From: Nocardioides sediminis | GTDB lineage: Bacteria; Actinomycetota; Actinomycetes; Propionibacteriales; Nocardioidaceae | Direction: 5' to 3' | Assembly: GCF_003047295.1 (NCBI RefSeq) | Contig: NZ_PZYZ01000003.1 | Span: 248,001 to 312,000, forward strand | Length of the DNA: 64,000 nt | Part shown: positions 47,324-55,389 of the stretch, piece after piece | Layout of the letters: each line of letters starts with the position of its first letter | Numbering within the stretch: the first letter of the stretch is position 1 | Translations under genes and position numbers: made by a program | Notes under the pieces: generated by a model | Told to the model about the DNA's origin: nothing | Database searches by the model: none | The model's input: the letters and a program-made list of their open reading frames with translations, nothing else

Positions 47324-48025
47324 TCAGGCGGCGAGGAGGGCCGGCGGACCACGACGTACGACGCTGCGGGCGACGCGGTCGAGGGGGCTGCGGTGCAGCG
47401 GGTGGCGGTGCACGACCGCCGGACGCGGACGACGAGTCGGGGTCGGCGGGAGGAGGACGACCAGCGGCGCCAGGACGGTCCGCACGGCCAGGGCGAGGAG
47501 CGTCCAGACGGCCCGCTCGCCCGCGGCCAGCCAGAGGCCGACCAGGACGCCGGCGGCGGCGTGCGCGAGGAACATGGGGGCGTGCTCGAGCAGGGCCGCC
47601 GGGTCCGGGACGGTGAGCCCCGTCGCGGCCGGGACGCCCACCGTGGCCTCGTAGTGGTCCTGCAGGGAGCCGATCCGTCCGCCGTTGGAGGTCGGCAGCG
47701 CTCCCGGCAGCGGGGCCGGAGCCGCGTCCGGCGCCGGCGCCGGAGCCGTGTGGTGTCCGCCGGCGTGACCGGCGGTGAGGCTCAGCGCGCCGTGCACGAG
47801 CACCTGCCCCCCGACCACGAGGGAGACGAGCAGGCGCGCGGAGGCCGGCCGGGTGAGGAAGGTGGCGGCCAGCGCCGTGCCCACCGCCAGGAGGAGGACC
47901 AGCCCCGGCAGGCCCGGCAGGAGGCCGCCGCCGGTCACGTGGCCGAGGGCCCCGACGAGGAAGGTGAAGCCCGACAGCACCCCGGCGCGTCCCCACAGCA
48001 GGAGCGCGTCGGGGCGGGTGGGCAT
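47324..48025 (-). CDS. Integral membrane protein with His-rich loop, probable PepSY-protein partner
   Basis: A 233-residue protein with about five TM segments (WGRAGVLSGFTFLVGALGHVT, PGLVLLLAVGTALAATFL, ARLLVSLVVGGQVLVHGALSL, PMFLAHAAAGVLVGLWLA, WTLLALAVRTVLAPLVVLL). An outside loop contains HAGGHHT followed by an Ala/Pro-rich stretch. The C-terminus is Arg/His-rich (HRHPLHR). No named family is assigned; the His residues suggest metal handling together with the PepSY protein downstream. ATG 48025 follows GGGAGGATGGGCG. Confidence 0.65.
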   Translation of the reverse strand: MPTRPDALLLWGRAGVLSGFTFLVGALGHVTGGGLLPGLPGLVLLLAVGTALAATFLTRPASARLLVSLVVGGQVLVHGALSLTAGHAGGHHTAPAPAPDAAPAPLPGALPTSNGGRIGSLQDHYEATVGVPAATGLTVPDPAALLEHAPMFLAHAAAGVLVGLWLAAGERAVWTLLALAVRTVLAPLVVLLPPTPTRRPRPAVVHRHPLHRSPLDRVARSVVRRGPPALLAA

Positions 48026-48143
48026 GCGCCCATCCTCCCATCAGCCGCTGTTCACGTGTCCGTCACCGTGCGGCCAGACGCCGCCGGTTGGCTCCTCGGC
48101 AGCAGTCCCCCACCACTCGAACGCCTCTTCCAGGAGCTCCTCG

Positions 48144-50168
48144 ATGACCCTCACCCCCCAGCGCCGCCTGCTGCCCATGGCCGGCCGGACCCACGGCAAC
48201 CGCAGCGCCGTCACCTGCCACCTCCGCTGCGGCGACGCCTGCTTCACCGAGGTGCCCAACACCACCGAGACCAGCTACTTCCGCGACGTGGCCGCGACGG
48301 CGCTGTCGCGTCGTACGATCCTCGGCGCCGCGGCCGCCGGTGCCGCCACCGTCGCGTTCGCACCCCAGACCACCGGCCGCGCCGTGGCCGCTCCGGGCTC
48401 CGCGCCCCGACCGCAGGGCCCCGGCCGCGCGGGCCTCGCCTTCGACGCGATCGGCCCGGTCGCCTCCACCGTCGACGACGTGACGGTGCCGAGCGGCTAC
48501 CGCTGGGACCCGATCATCCGCTGGGGCGACCCGATCACCGCCAGTGCGCCCGAGTTCGACCAGGAGGGCCAGAACCACCGGGCGCAGGCCCAGCAGTTCG
48601 GCTACAACTGCGACTACCTCGACATCATCGTGACCGACCGCAAGGGCACCCGCGCCCTGCTCGTCGCCAACCACGAGTACACCAACGAGGGCATCATGTT
48701 CCCGCCGTCGATGTCGGCGGAGGAGAAGGTGCGCACCGCCTGGGCGGCGCACGGCATGGCCGTCGTCGAGCTGCGGCGCAAGCACGCGGGCGAGCGGTGG
48801 ACCTACGACCGCACCGGCCGCCGCAACCGCCGCATCACCCTGGACACGGTGTTCACCGTCGACGGCCCGGCCGCCGGGTCGCCGCTCCTGCGGACCGCGC
48901 AGGACCCGACCGGCACCAAGGTCCGCGGCACCATGAACAACTGCGCGGGCGGCACCACGCCCTGGGGCACGGTGCTCTCGGGCGAGGAGAACTTCAACCA
49001 GTACTTCTACATCGACCCCGACGTCCGGACCCCGACGGCGGAGGAGAAGCGCTACGGCCTCGGCACGCAGGACTCCCGCCAGTGGCGCCTGTACGACGAC
49101 CGCTGGGACGCGACCAAGAACCCGAACGAGCCCCACCGCTTCGGCTGGGTCGTCGAGGTCGACCCCGAGGACCCGCGCTCGACCCCGGTCAAGCACACCG
49201 CGATGGGTCGCTTCAAGCACGAGGGTGCCAACGTGATCGTCAACGGCGACGGCCACGTCGTGGCCTACATGGGCGACGACGAGCGCTTCGACTACGTCTA
49301 CCGGTTCGTCTCCAGCGAGACCTACCGCCCGGGCGGCGCCAAGCGGGACCGCGCACACAACAAGACCCTCCTCTCCCACGGCGACCTGTCGGTGGCCCGA
49401 TTCACCGGCGACGGTCTCGAGGACGGCGTCAGCGACGGCACCGGCGAGTGGCTCCCGCTGACCGTCAACGGCCAGTCGGTGGTGCCCGGGATGAGCACCG
49501 AGCAGGTGCTGGTCCACACCCGCCTCGCGGCCGACAAGGTCCAGCCGACCAAGATGGACCGCCCCGAGGACGTGGAGCCCAACTACGTCAACGGCTTCAT
49601 CTACGTCGCGTGCACCAACAACACGGCCCGCACCGCCGCCCAGGTCGACGAGCCCAACCCCCGGGCCGCCAACAAGGACGGCCACGTCGTCGAGATGATG
49701 CCCGCGGGCGGCGACCACACGGCGCCGACCTTCGCGTGGAACCTGTTCCTCATCTGCGGCGACGAGGCGTCGGCCGGGCGCTACTTCGGCGGCTGGACCG
49801 GCCCGGTGTCCCCGATCTCCTGCCCCGACAACGTCGCCTTCGACTCGGTGGGCAACCTGTGGGTGTCGACCGACGGGCAGCCGAGCTCCATCAAGAAGTC
49901 CGACGGCCTCTTCAAGGTCCCGGTCGCCGGCCCCGAGCGCGGTCGGGTCCAGCAGTTCCTCGCGGTCCCGACGGACGCGGAGACCTGCGGCCCGGTGATC
50001 CACGACCGCGACGGGTCGGTCTTCGTGGCCGTGCAACACCCCGGCGAGGACGGCTCCTGGGACGCGCAGACGTCCTACTTCCCTGACTTCGTGGGCGCCG
50101 GCGGCACCCCGCGCCGGGGCGAGTTCGCCGGCCCGCGCCCCACGGTCGTGCAGGTCACCCGCCGCTGA
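48144..50168 (+). CDS. PhoX-family alkaline phosphatase, Tat-exported
   Basis: A 674-residue secreted enzyme. The cytoplasmic leader of about 55 residues ends in a twin-arginine signal, SRRTILGAAAAGAATVAFA. The mature protein is a PhoX-type beta-propeller with NHEYTNEGIMFP, GTMNNCAGGTTPWGTVLSGEENFNQYF, FGWVVEVDPEDP and KHTAMGRFKHEGANVIV. PhoX hydrolyses phosphate monoesters and needs Ca2+/Fe3+, which explains folding before Tat export. ATG 48144 follows CAGGAG. In actinobacteria phoX is often PhoP-controlled; no PHO box was recognised here. The gap to the convergent satE-like gene is 42 bp. Confidence 0.92.
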   Translation: MTLTPQRRLLPMAGRTHGNRSAVTCHLRCGDACFTEVPNTTETSYFRDVAATALSRRTILGAAAAGAATVAFAPQTTGRAVAAPGSAPRPQGPGRAGLAFDAIGPVASTVDDVTVPSGYRWDPIIRWGDPITASAPEFDQEGQNHRAQAQQFGYNCDYLDIIVTDRKGTRALLVANHEYTNEGIMFPPSMSAEEKVRTAWAAHGMAVVELRRKHAGERWTYDRTGRRNRRITLDTVFTVDGPAAGSPLLRTAQDPTGTKVRGTMNNCAGGTTPWGTVLSGEENFNQYFYIDPDVRTPTAEEKRYGLGTQDSRQWRLYDDRWDATKNPNEPHRFGWVVEVDPEDPRSTPVKHTAMGRFKHEGANVIVNGDGHVVAYMGDDERFDYVYRFVSSETYRPGGAKRDRAHNKTLLSHGDLSVARFTGDGLEDGVSDGTGEWLPLTVNGQSVVPGMSTEQVLVHTRLAADKVQPTKMDRPEDVEPNYVNGFIYVACTNNTARTAAQVDEPNPRAANKDGHVVEMMPAGGDHTAPTFAWNLFLICGDEASAGRYFGGWTGPVSPISCPDNVAFDSVGNLWVSTDGQPSSIKKSDGLFKVPVAGPERGRVQQFLAVPTDAETCGPVIHDRDGSVFVAVQHPGEDGSWDAQTSYFPDFVGAGGTPRRGEFAGPRPTVVQVTRR

Positions 50169-50210
50169 GCGGCCATCCGACGGCACCGACGGTCGCGCTG
50201 GGCCACGCGC

Positions 50211-50954
50211 TCACACGCTGAGCAGCAGCAGTGAGCCCAGCGCGACCAGCCAGCTGATGAAGCTGCCCACCAGGAAGTACTCCGTCAGCTGGTGGATGCG
50301 CTCCTGCTCCCCGCGCGAGGAGAGCTCGGGGAAGCGCAGCAGCCCCTTGGCCGCCACCACGATCGAGGCGGCCGTGATCTGGCCCGCGAGGGCCAGCGCC
50401 AGGATGAAGACCCGCTCCATGGGACCGAGCAGCCGCCCGCCCTTGAGGCGTACGACGGAGGGGTCGGCCTCGATCGAGCCGTGCTCGTCGGGGTCGGCCG
50501 TGCCCGTCGCGGCGAGCACGAGGCGGACGACCACGTTTCCGGTGCTCAGCTGGACGAGGAACGCGGCCACCAGCAGCAGCGCCCGGTCGGGGTCGGCCTC
50601 CGCCAGAGCGGGCAGCCCGCTGCCCTCCAGCCACGCTCCCCACGCGCCACCCGCCTGCCCGGCGGCGCCGGAGACCAGGACGGCCGCTCCGATCCCGCCG
50701 CCGAGGACGACCAACGGCACCCACACCGGGATGCGGTGGGCGAACCCGTGGGTCACCGTCTGTCCCCACGCGAGGACGACCGCGGCGATGACGACCAGGG
50801 CGACCAGGTCGAGCGGCTCGGTGAGGCCGGCCAGCAGCCCGACCAGCACGGCGACGACGGCGCCGGTCGCCTCGGGCACCACCCGCACGGGCCGCACGGA
50901 GTGGACCAGGTCGGCGGTGGCGCAGCCGATCAGCAGCACCGCGATCCAGCTCAC
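50211..50954 (-). CDS. Membrane protein partner of SatD
   Basis: A 247-residue protein with about seven hydrophobic segments (MSWIAVLLIGCATADLVHSV, GAVVAVLVGLLAGL, VALVVIAAVVLAWGQT, VPLVVLGGGIGAAVLV, ALLLVAAFLVQLSTGNVVV, VFILALALAGQITAASIVVAAKG, FLVGSFISWLVALGSLLLL). It always seems to travel with SatD-type genes in actinobacteria as far as I recall; biochemical role is unknown. GTG 50954 follows GAGGGGGATGCG and is 10 bp after the satD stop. A duplicated GCATCCCCCTC word spans the junction. Confidence 0.75.
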   Translation of the reverse strand: MSWIAVLLIGCATADLVHSVRPVRVVPEATGAVVAVLVGLLAGLTEPLDLVALVVIAAVVLAWGQTVTHGFAHRIPVWVPLVVLGGGIGAAVLVSGAAGQAGGAWGAWLEGSGLPALAEADPDRALLLVAAFLVQLSTGNVVVRLVLAATGTADPDEHGSIEADPSVVRLKGGRLLGPMERVFILALALAGQITAASIVVAAKGLLRFPELSSRGEQERIHQLTEYFLVGSFISWLVALGSLLLLSV

Positions 50955-50964
50955 CGCATCCCCC

Positions 50965-51615
50965 TCATGGCATCCCCCTCGTCAGCTCGTGGGCGGCGAT
51001 GATCGCCCCCAGTCCGTCACCCCGCACCCGCTGGGAGACGGCTGACGGGCTGATCCCGAGCGCCTCGGCGAGGTCGCGCTGCGACGCTCCGTCCAGCAGA
51101 CCACGCAGCACCGACACCGAGCGCGGCGACAGGCCGCTGACGAGGTGGTCGCGCAGCACGAGCGCCGCGTTGACCGCGGCCTCCTGGGCCACGACCGCCT
51201 CGTCGCGCCCGGCGGGGTCCGACGTCGCGACGTACGCCGTGCGCAGCGACCGCTCCCCCGGTCGCCCCTCGGCCTCCTCCACGCGCTCGATCGCCGCGCG
51301 AGCCGCCCACCAGCCGGGCCCGTCCTCGACCCGCGGGTCCTCGCTGAGCACCTCGACGGGTCCGCGCCCGATCCCGTGCCGGACGTCGGCGTCGGGGAGC
51401 AGGGCCAGCCGGACGAGCAGCGACGCGTGCAGCGCGTCGCCGAGGCTGGCGAAGACGCCCTGGTACTCGTCGCCCACCTGCATGCGGACCGGGGTGGGCG
51501 GGCACAGCTCGGTGTTGACGCGGTCGAGCACGTCGGCGAACGTGCGGTGCAGGCGCCGCCGGTCGGCGCTCCCCCGGGAGCCGATCAGGTCCCCGATGAG
51601 GGTCGTTGCGGTCAT
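50965..51615 (-). CDS. satD: SatD-family protein with C-terminal helix-turn-helix
   Basis: A 216-residue protein. The start TATTLIGDLIGSRGSADRRRLHRTFADVLDRVN and QVGDEYQGVFASLGDALHASLLVRLAL, then GIGRGPVEVLS, form the SatD core, named after the acid-tolerance locus of Streptococcus mutans. The last 40 residues are an HTH (SQRDLAEALGISPSAVSQRV), so it probably binds DNA or senses a nucleotide-like ligand. ATG 51615 follows GAGGTGAAGCC. A long AT-rich dyad directly upstream may be its operator. Confidence 0.85.
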   Translation of the reverse strand: MTATTLIGDLIGSRGSADRRRLHRTFADVLDRVNTELCPPTPVRMQVGDEYQGVFASLGDALHASLLVRLALLPDADVRHGIGRGPVEVLSEDPRVEDGPGWWAARAAIERVEEAEGRPGERSLRTAYVATSDPAGRDEAVVAQEAAVNAALVLRDHLVSGLSPRSVSVLRGLLDGASQRDLAEALGISPSAVSQRVRGDGLGAIIAAHELTRGMP

Positions 51616-51635
51616 GGCTTCACCTCGCAGAAAAA

Positions 51636-51678
51636 GAAGAATATCACTTCACACTCCCGTGGTGAAGTCATGTTCTTC
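51636..51678 (-). promoter_or_regulatory. Long AT-rich dyad upstream of satD (operator and/or glnE terminator)
   Basis: GAAGAATATCACTTCAC (51636-51652) pairs with GTGAAGTCATGTTCTTC (51662-51678): 15 matches, one wobble and one mismatch around a 9-nt loop. On the minus strand the hairpin is followed by TCTTTTTC, so it can end glnE transcripts. It also lies 21 bp before the satD ATG, where a promoter operator is expected. Confidence 0.65.
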
Positions 51679-51692
51679 AGTTTGGCCTCCCT

Positions 51693-54656
51693 TCAGCCCC
51701 AGAAGACCTTCTCCACGACCGCGTGCGCGCGGCGGGTGGTGCGCAGGTAGTCGTTGACCATGACGTCCGAGGAGCCGGGGTCGTAGCCGAGCACGGCGGC
51801 GACCGCGGCACGCTCCCGGGCGTCGCGCGGGAGCTGGTCGGAGGGCCTGCCGCGGACCAGGGTGACGGCGTTGCGGAGCCGGCTCACCAGTCGCCACGCC
51901 GCCGCCAGGGTCTCGGCGTCCTCGCGGCTGACGAGGTCCGCCTCCACCGCGGCCTCGAGGGCGGCCAGGGTCTGCGGCGTGCGGAGGCCCTCGACCCTGC
52001 CGGCGTGGCGCATCTGGAGCAGCTGGACGGTCCACTCGACGTCGGCGAGGCCACCGCGACCCAGCTTGAGGTGCGTGTGGGGGTCGGCGCCGCGGGGCAG
52101 CCGCTCGTCGTCGACGCGGGCCTTGATCCGTCGCACCTCGACGATGTCGTCGTCGCTGATCCCCTCCTCGGGGAACCGCAGCGGGTCGATGAGCGCGGTG
52201 AAGCGGTCCCGCACGGCGTGGTCGCCCACGACGGCGTCCGCACGCAGCAGGGCCTGGAACTCCCACACGTGCGACCACTTGGCGTAGTAGGCGGCGTAGG
52301 ACTCCAGGGTCCGCACCAGCGGCCCCTGCTTGCCCTCGGGACGCAGGTCGGCGTCGACCTTCAGCGGCGGGTCGGTGGCCGGCACCGACAGCAGCCGGCG
52401 CAGCTCGCCGACCACGGCCTGGGCGTACGACGCCGCGACCCGCGGCTCCACCCCGGCCACCGGCTCGTGGACGAACATCACGTCGGCGTCACTGCCGTAG
52501 GACAGCTCGAAGCCGCCGTACCGGCCCATGGCCACGACCGCCATCCGGGTCGGCTGCGCGTCCAGGGACCGCTGGACCCGGACCGACTCCATGGCCACGC
52601 GGAGGGTGGCCTCGAGGGTCGCGTCGGTGAGCCGGGAGAGCCCCTTGCCGACGTCGGCGACGTCGACCTCCTCGAAGAGCTCGCCGCAGGCGATCCGGAA
52701 CAGCTCCCGGCGGCGTACGGCGCGCACGGCCCGGACGGCGTCCTCGGGCTGGTCGTGGCGGCCGGTGATGGCGAGCATCTCGGTGGTCAGCGCCTCGGCG
52801 GACAGCGGTGCCAGGGACTCTCCCAGCATCCGCACGCCCTGGGGCTCGCGCTCGAGCAGGTCGGTGGCGTAGCGCGAGGTGCCGAGCACGACGGCCAGCC
52901 GCTGGGCGACCTGGCCCTCGTCGCGGAGCATCTTGAGGTACCACGGCGAGGTGCCGAGGCTCTCGCTGATCCGGCGGAAGCCGAACAGCCCGGCGTCGGG
53001 GTCGGGGCAGTCGGCGAACCACTCGAGCATCACCGGCAGCAGGGTGCGCTGGATGTCGGAGGTCCGGGAGACCCCGCTCGTGAGCGCCTCGAGGTGCTGG
53101 AGCGCGCGGCGCGGGTCGAGGTAGCCGAGCGCGGCGAGCCGTTCCTGCGCGGCGTCGAGGGAGAGCCGGGCGTCCTCGCCGGGCAGCTTGGCGACGGCGG
53201 CCAGCAGCGGGCGGTAGAAGAGCTTCTCGTGCAGCCGGCGCACCTCGCGGCGGTGGTAGCGCCACTGCTTGTCGAGCTGCACCACCGGCTCGGAGAAGAG
53301 CCCCAGCGACCGGCCCAGCCGACGCAGGGAGGCCTCGTCGTCGGGCACCACGTGGGTGCGCCGCAGCTGGTGCAGCTGGATGCGGTGCTCGAGGGTCCGC
53401 AGGAACTCGTAGGCCTCGTGGAGGGCCTCGCCGTCCTCGCGGCCGACGTACCCGCCGGCGGTCAGGTGGGTGAGTGCGCTCAGCGTGGCCCCCGACCGGA
53501 GGGTGGGGTCAGCGCGGCCGTGCACGAGCTGGAGGAGCTGGACGGCGAACTCCACGTCGCGCAGGCCGCCCGACCCGAGCTTGAGCTGGCGCTCCGCCTC
53601 GTGCGCCGGGATGTGGTCCACCACCCGACGCCGCATCGCCTGGACGTCGGCGACGAAGCCGTCGCGCTCGGCCGCCGTCCACACCATCGGCGAGATCATC
53701 TCGACGTACGCCCGTCCCAGTGCGAGGTCGCCGGCCACCGGCCGGGCCTTGAGGAGGGCCTGGAACTCCCAGGTCTTGGCCCACTTCTCGTAGTAGCCAC
53801 GGTGGCTGGCCAGGGTGCGCACCAGCGGGCCGGAGGCGCCCTCGGGACGGAGGTTGGCGTCGACGGGCCAGATCGTGCCCTCGGCGGTGTGGTCGGAGCA
53901 GACCCGCATCAGGTGCGAGGCGAGCTGGGTCGCGGCGCGCAGGGCCGTCGACTCCTCCGCGCCCTCGGCCGGCTCGAAGACGTAGATGACGTCCACGTCG
54001 GAGACGTAGTTGAGCTCGTGCCCGCCGCACTTGCCCATCGCCACCACGGCGAGGCGCGCGGTCGCGGCACTCTCCCCCACCCGGGCGCGCGCCACTGCGA
54101 GCGCCGCCTCGAGGGTGCCGGCGGCCAGGTCGGCGATCTCGGCGGCCGCGTCGTCGACGCCGAGGTGGTGGGCCAGGTCGCGGGACGCCAGCCGGAGCAG
54201 GATCCGGCGGTACTCGACCCGCAGCGCGTCGACCGCCTCGGCGTCCGGCAGCGTCGCGACGGGGCTGGGGTGCTGGGGGTCGGCCCCGACCGCGACCAGC
54301 AGCGCCTCGCGGACGGCGTACGCCGCGGGCCGGGTCGTGCCGAGTGTCGGGTCGGTGAGCTCCTGCCAGTGCTCGGGGTGGCGGGCCAGGTGGGCCGCCA
54401 GCGCCGTGCTGGCGCCGAGCACGGAGCACAGCCGCATCGCGGTGCCCTCGTCGTCGGCGACCTCGGCGAGCATGGCGTCGCGGTCCTCCACCTCGTCGGC
54501 GAGCCGGAGCAGCCCGGCCAGGGCAGCGTCGGGGTCGGCGGTGGCCGCGAGGTGGGCGGTGAGGGCCTCGCCGGCCGCGCCCAGCCGCTCGACGCCGGCG
54601 AGCGCGGCCGCGCCGTCCTGGAAGCCGAGGCGGACCAGCCGGCCGGCGGTGGTCAT
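51693..54656 (-). CDS. glnE: Bifunctional glutamine-synthetase adenylyltransferase/deadenylase
   Basis: A 987-residue two-module protein, the standard GlnE size. The N-terminal deadenylylase nucleotidyltransferase core shows GKCGGHELNYVSDVDVIYVFE. The C-terminal adenylyltransferase core shows MGRYGGFELSYGSDADVMFVHEP. Each is followed by a DADLRPEG-type and KLGRGGLxDVE-type block. It covalently modifies glutamine synthetase in response to nitrogen. ATG 54656 overlaps the preceding amidotransferase stop by 4 bp (ATGA). The glnA2-GATase-glnE order resembles the glnA2-glnE linkage of mycobacteria with one gene inserted. Confidence 0.96.
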   Translation of the reverse strand: MTTAGRLVRLGFQDGAAALAGVERLGAAGEALTAHLAATADPDAALAGLLRLADEVEDRDAMLAEVADDEGTAMRLCSVLGASTALAAHLARHPEHWQELTDPTLGTTRPAAYAVREALLVAVGADPQHPSPVATLPDAEAVDALRVEYRRILLRLASRDLAHHLGVDDAAAEIADLAAGTLEAALAVARARVGESAATARLAVVAMGKCGGHELNYVSDVDVIYVFEPAEGAEESTALRAATQLASHLMRVCSDHTAEGTIWPVDANLRPEGASGPLVRTLASHRGYYEKWAKTWEFQALLKARPVAGDLALGRAYVEMISPMVWTAAERDGFVADVQAMRRRVVDHIPAHEAERQLKLGSGGLRDVEFAVQLLQLVHGRADPTLRSGATLSALTHLTAGGYVGREDGEALHEAYEFLRTLEHRIQLHQLRRTHVVPDDEASLRRLGRSLGLFSEPVVQLDKQWRYHRREVRRLHEKLFYRPLLAAVAKLPGEDARLSLDAAQERLAALGYLDPRRALQHLEALTSGVSRTSDIQRTLLPVMLEWFADCPDPDAGLFGFRRISESLGTSPWYLKMLRDEGQVAQRLAVVLGTSRYATDLLEREPQGVRMLGESLAPLSAEALTTEMLAITGRHDQPEDAVRAVRAVRRRELFRIACGELFEEVDVADVGKGLSRLTDATLEATLRVAMESVRVQRSLDAQPTRMAVVAMGRYGGFELSYGSDADVMFVHEPVAGVEPRVAASYAQAVVGELRRLLSVPATDPPLKVDADLRPEGKQGPLVRTLESYAAYYAKWSHVWEFQALLRADAVVGDHAVRDRFTALIDPLRFPEEGISDDDIVEVRRIKARVDDERLPRGADPHTHLKLGRGGLADVEWTVQLLQMRHAGRVEGLRTPQTLAALEAAVEADLVSREDAETLAAAWRLVSRLRNAVTLVRGRPSDQLPRDARERAAVAAVLGYDPGSSDVMVNDYLRTTRRAHAVVEKVFWG

Positions 54657-55366
54657 CGGCGCTCCCCGGCGAGCGCGGCGAAGCGGTGCGCCAGCGGTCG
54701 CCACGCTGCGTCGAGCTCGGCGCGGGCGGTGTCGACCTCGGCCAGCACCGCCTCCTGGTCGAGACCCCGCTCGAGGTGGTCGGCGCGGTCGCTCTCGGCC
54801 CAGGCCTGCACGACCCGGCCGTCGGCCTCGGGGTGGAGCTGCACGCCCCATGCCGCCGACGCGAAGCGCGCCACCTGCACCTCGCCTGCCGCGGACGCGG
54901 CCAGCACCACGGTGCCGTCGGGGACGCGGGTGACGACGTCGTTGTTCCAGTGGATGCCGCGGGTGCCGGTGAGGCCGCCGGTCAGCGGGTCGGCCGCGCG
55001 CTCCGCCGTCCAGCCGGTCGCGAGGACGCCGACGGACTGGCCGAGCGGGTTGCGGCGCACCTCCCCGCCCAGCGCCACGGCGACGAGCTGGTGGCCCAGG
55101 CAGATCCCCAGGGTGGGCAGCCCGGTGCCCGCGGCCTCCCGCACGAGCTCCTTGAGCGGCGCCAGCCACGGCACGGTGGCGTCGTCGTCGGCGCCCATCT
55201 CCCCGCCGAGCACCAGCAACCCGTCGTACGACGCGAGCGCGGGCAGGGCGTCGCCGGCCCACGGACGGCACACGTCGAGCTCGGCCCCGGCCTCCTCCAG
55301 CCACTCGCCGAACAGGGCGGGCGGGCAGGAGGCCTGGTGCTCGACGACGAGGATGCGCGGACTCAC
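54653..55366 (-). CDS. Type 1 (class I) glutamine amidotransferase
   Basis: A 237-residue GATase1 of the GuaA-N-like group. The nucleophile elbow is LGICLGHQLVA, and the oxyanion strand is GLLVLGGEMGA. The His-x-Glu motif is GVQLHPEADGRV. No synthase domain is present. GTG 55366 starts right at RILVVEHQ; GTG 55393 would overlap the glnA2 stop (GTGA) and add nine residues. It sits between glnA2 and glnE with overlaps, so it probably hydrolyses glutamine or gamma-glutamyl compounds in the same nitrogen circuit (for example polyamine gamma-glutamylation); that is inference. Confidence 0.88.
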   Translation of the reverse strand: MSPRILVVEHQASCPPALFGEWLEEAGAELDVCRPWAGDALPALASYDGLLVLGGEMGADDDATVPWLAPLKELVREAAGTGLPTLGICLGHQLVAVALGGEVRRNPLGQSVGVLATGWTAERAADPLTGGLTGTRGIHWNNDVVTRVPDGTVVLAASAAGEVQVARFASAAWGVQLHPEADGRVVQAWAESDRADHLERGLDQEAVLAEVDTARAELDAAWRPLAHRFAALAGERR

Positions 55367-55389
55367 CGGACGCTGCTCACAGACAGTGC

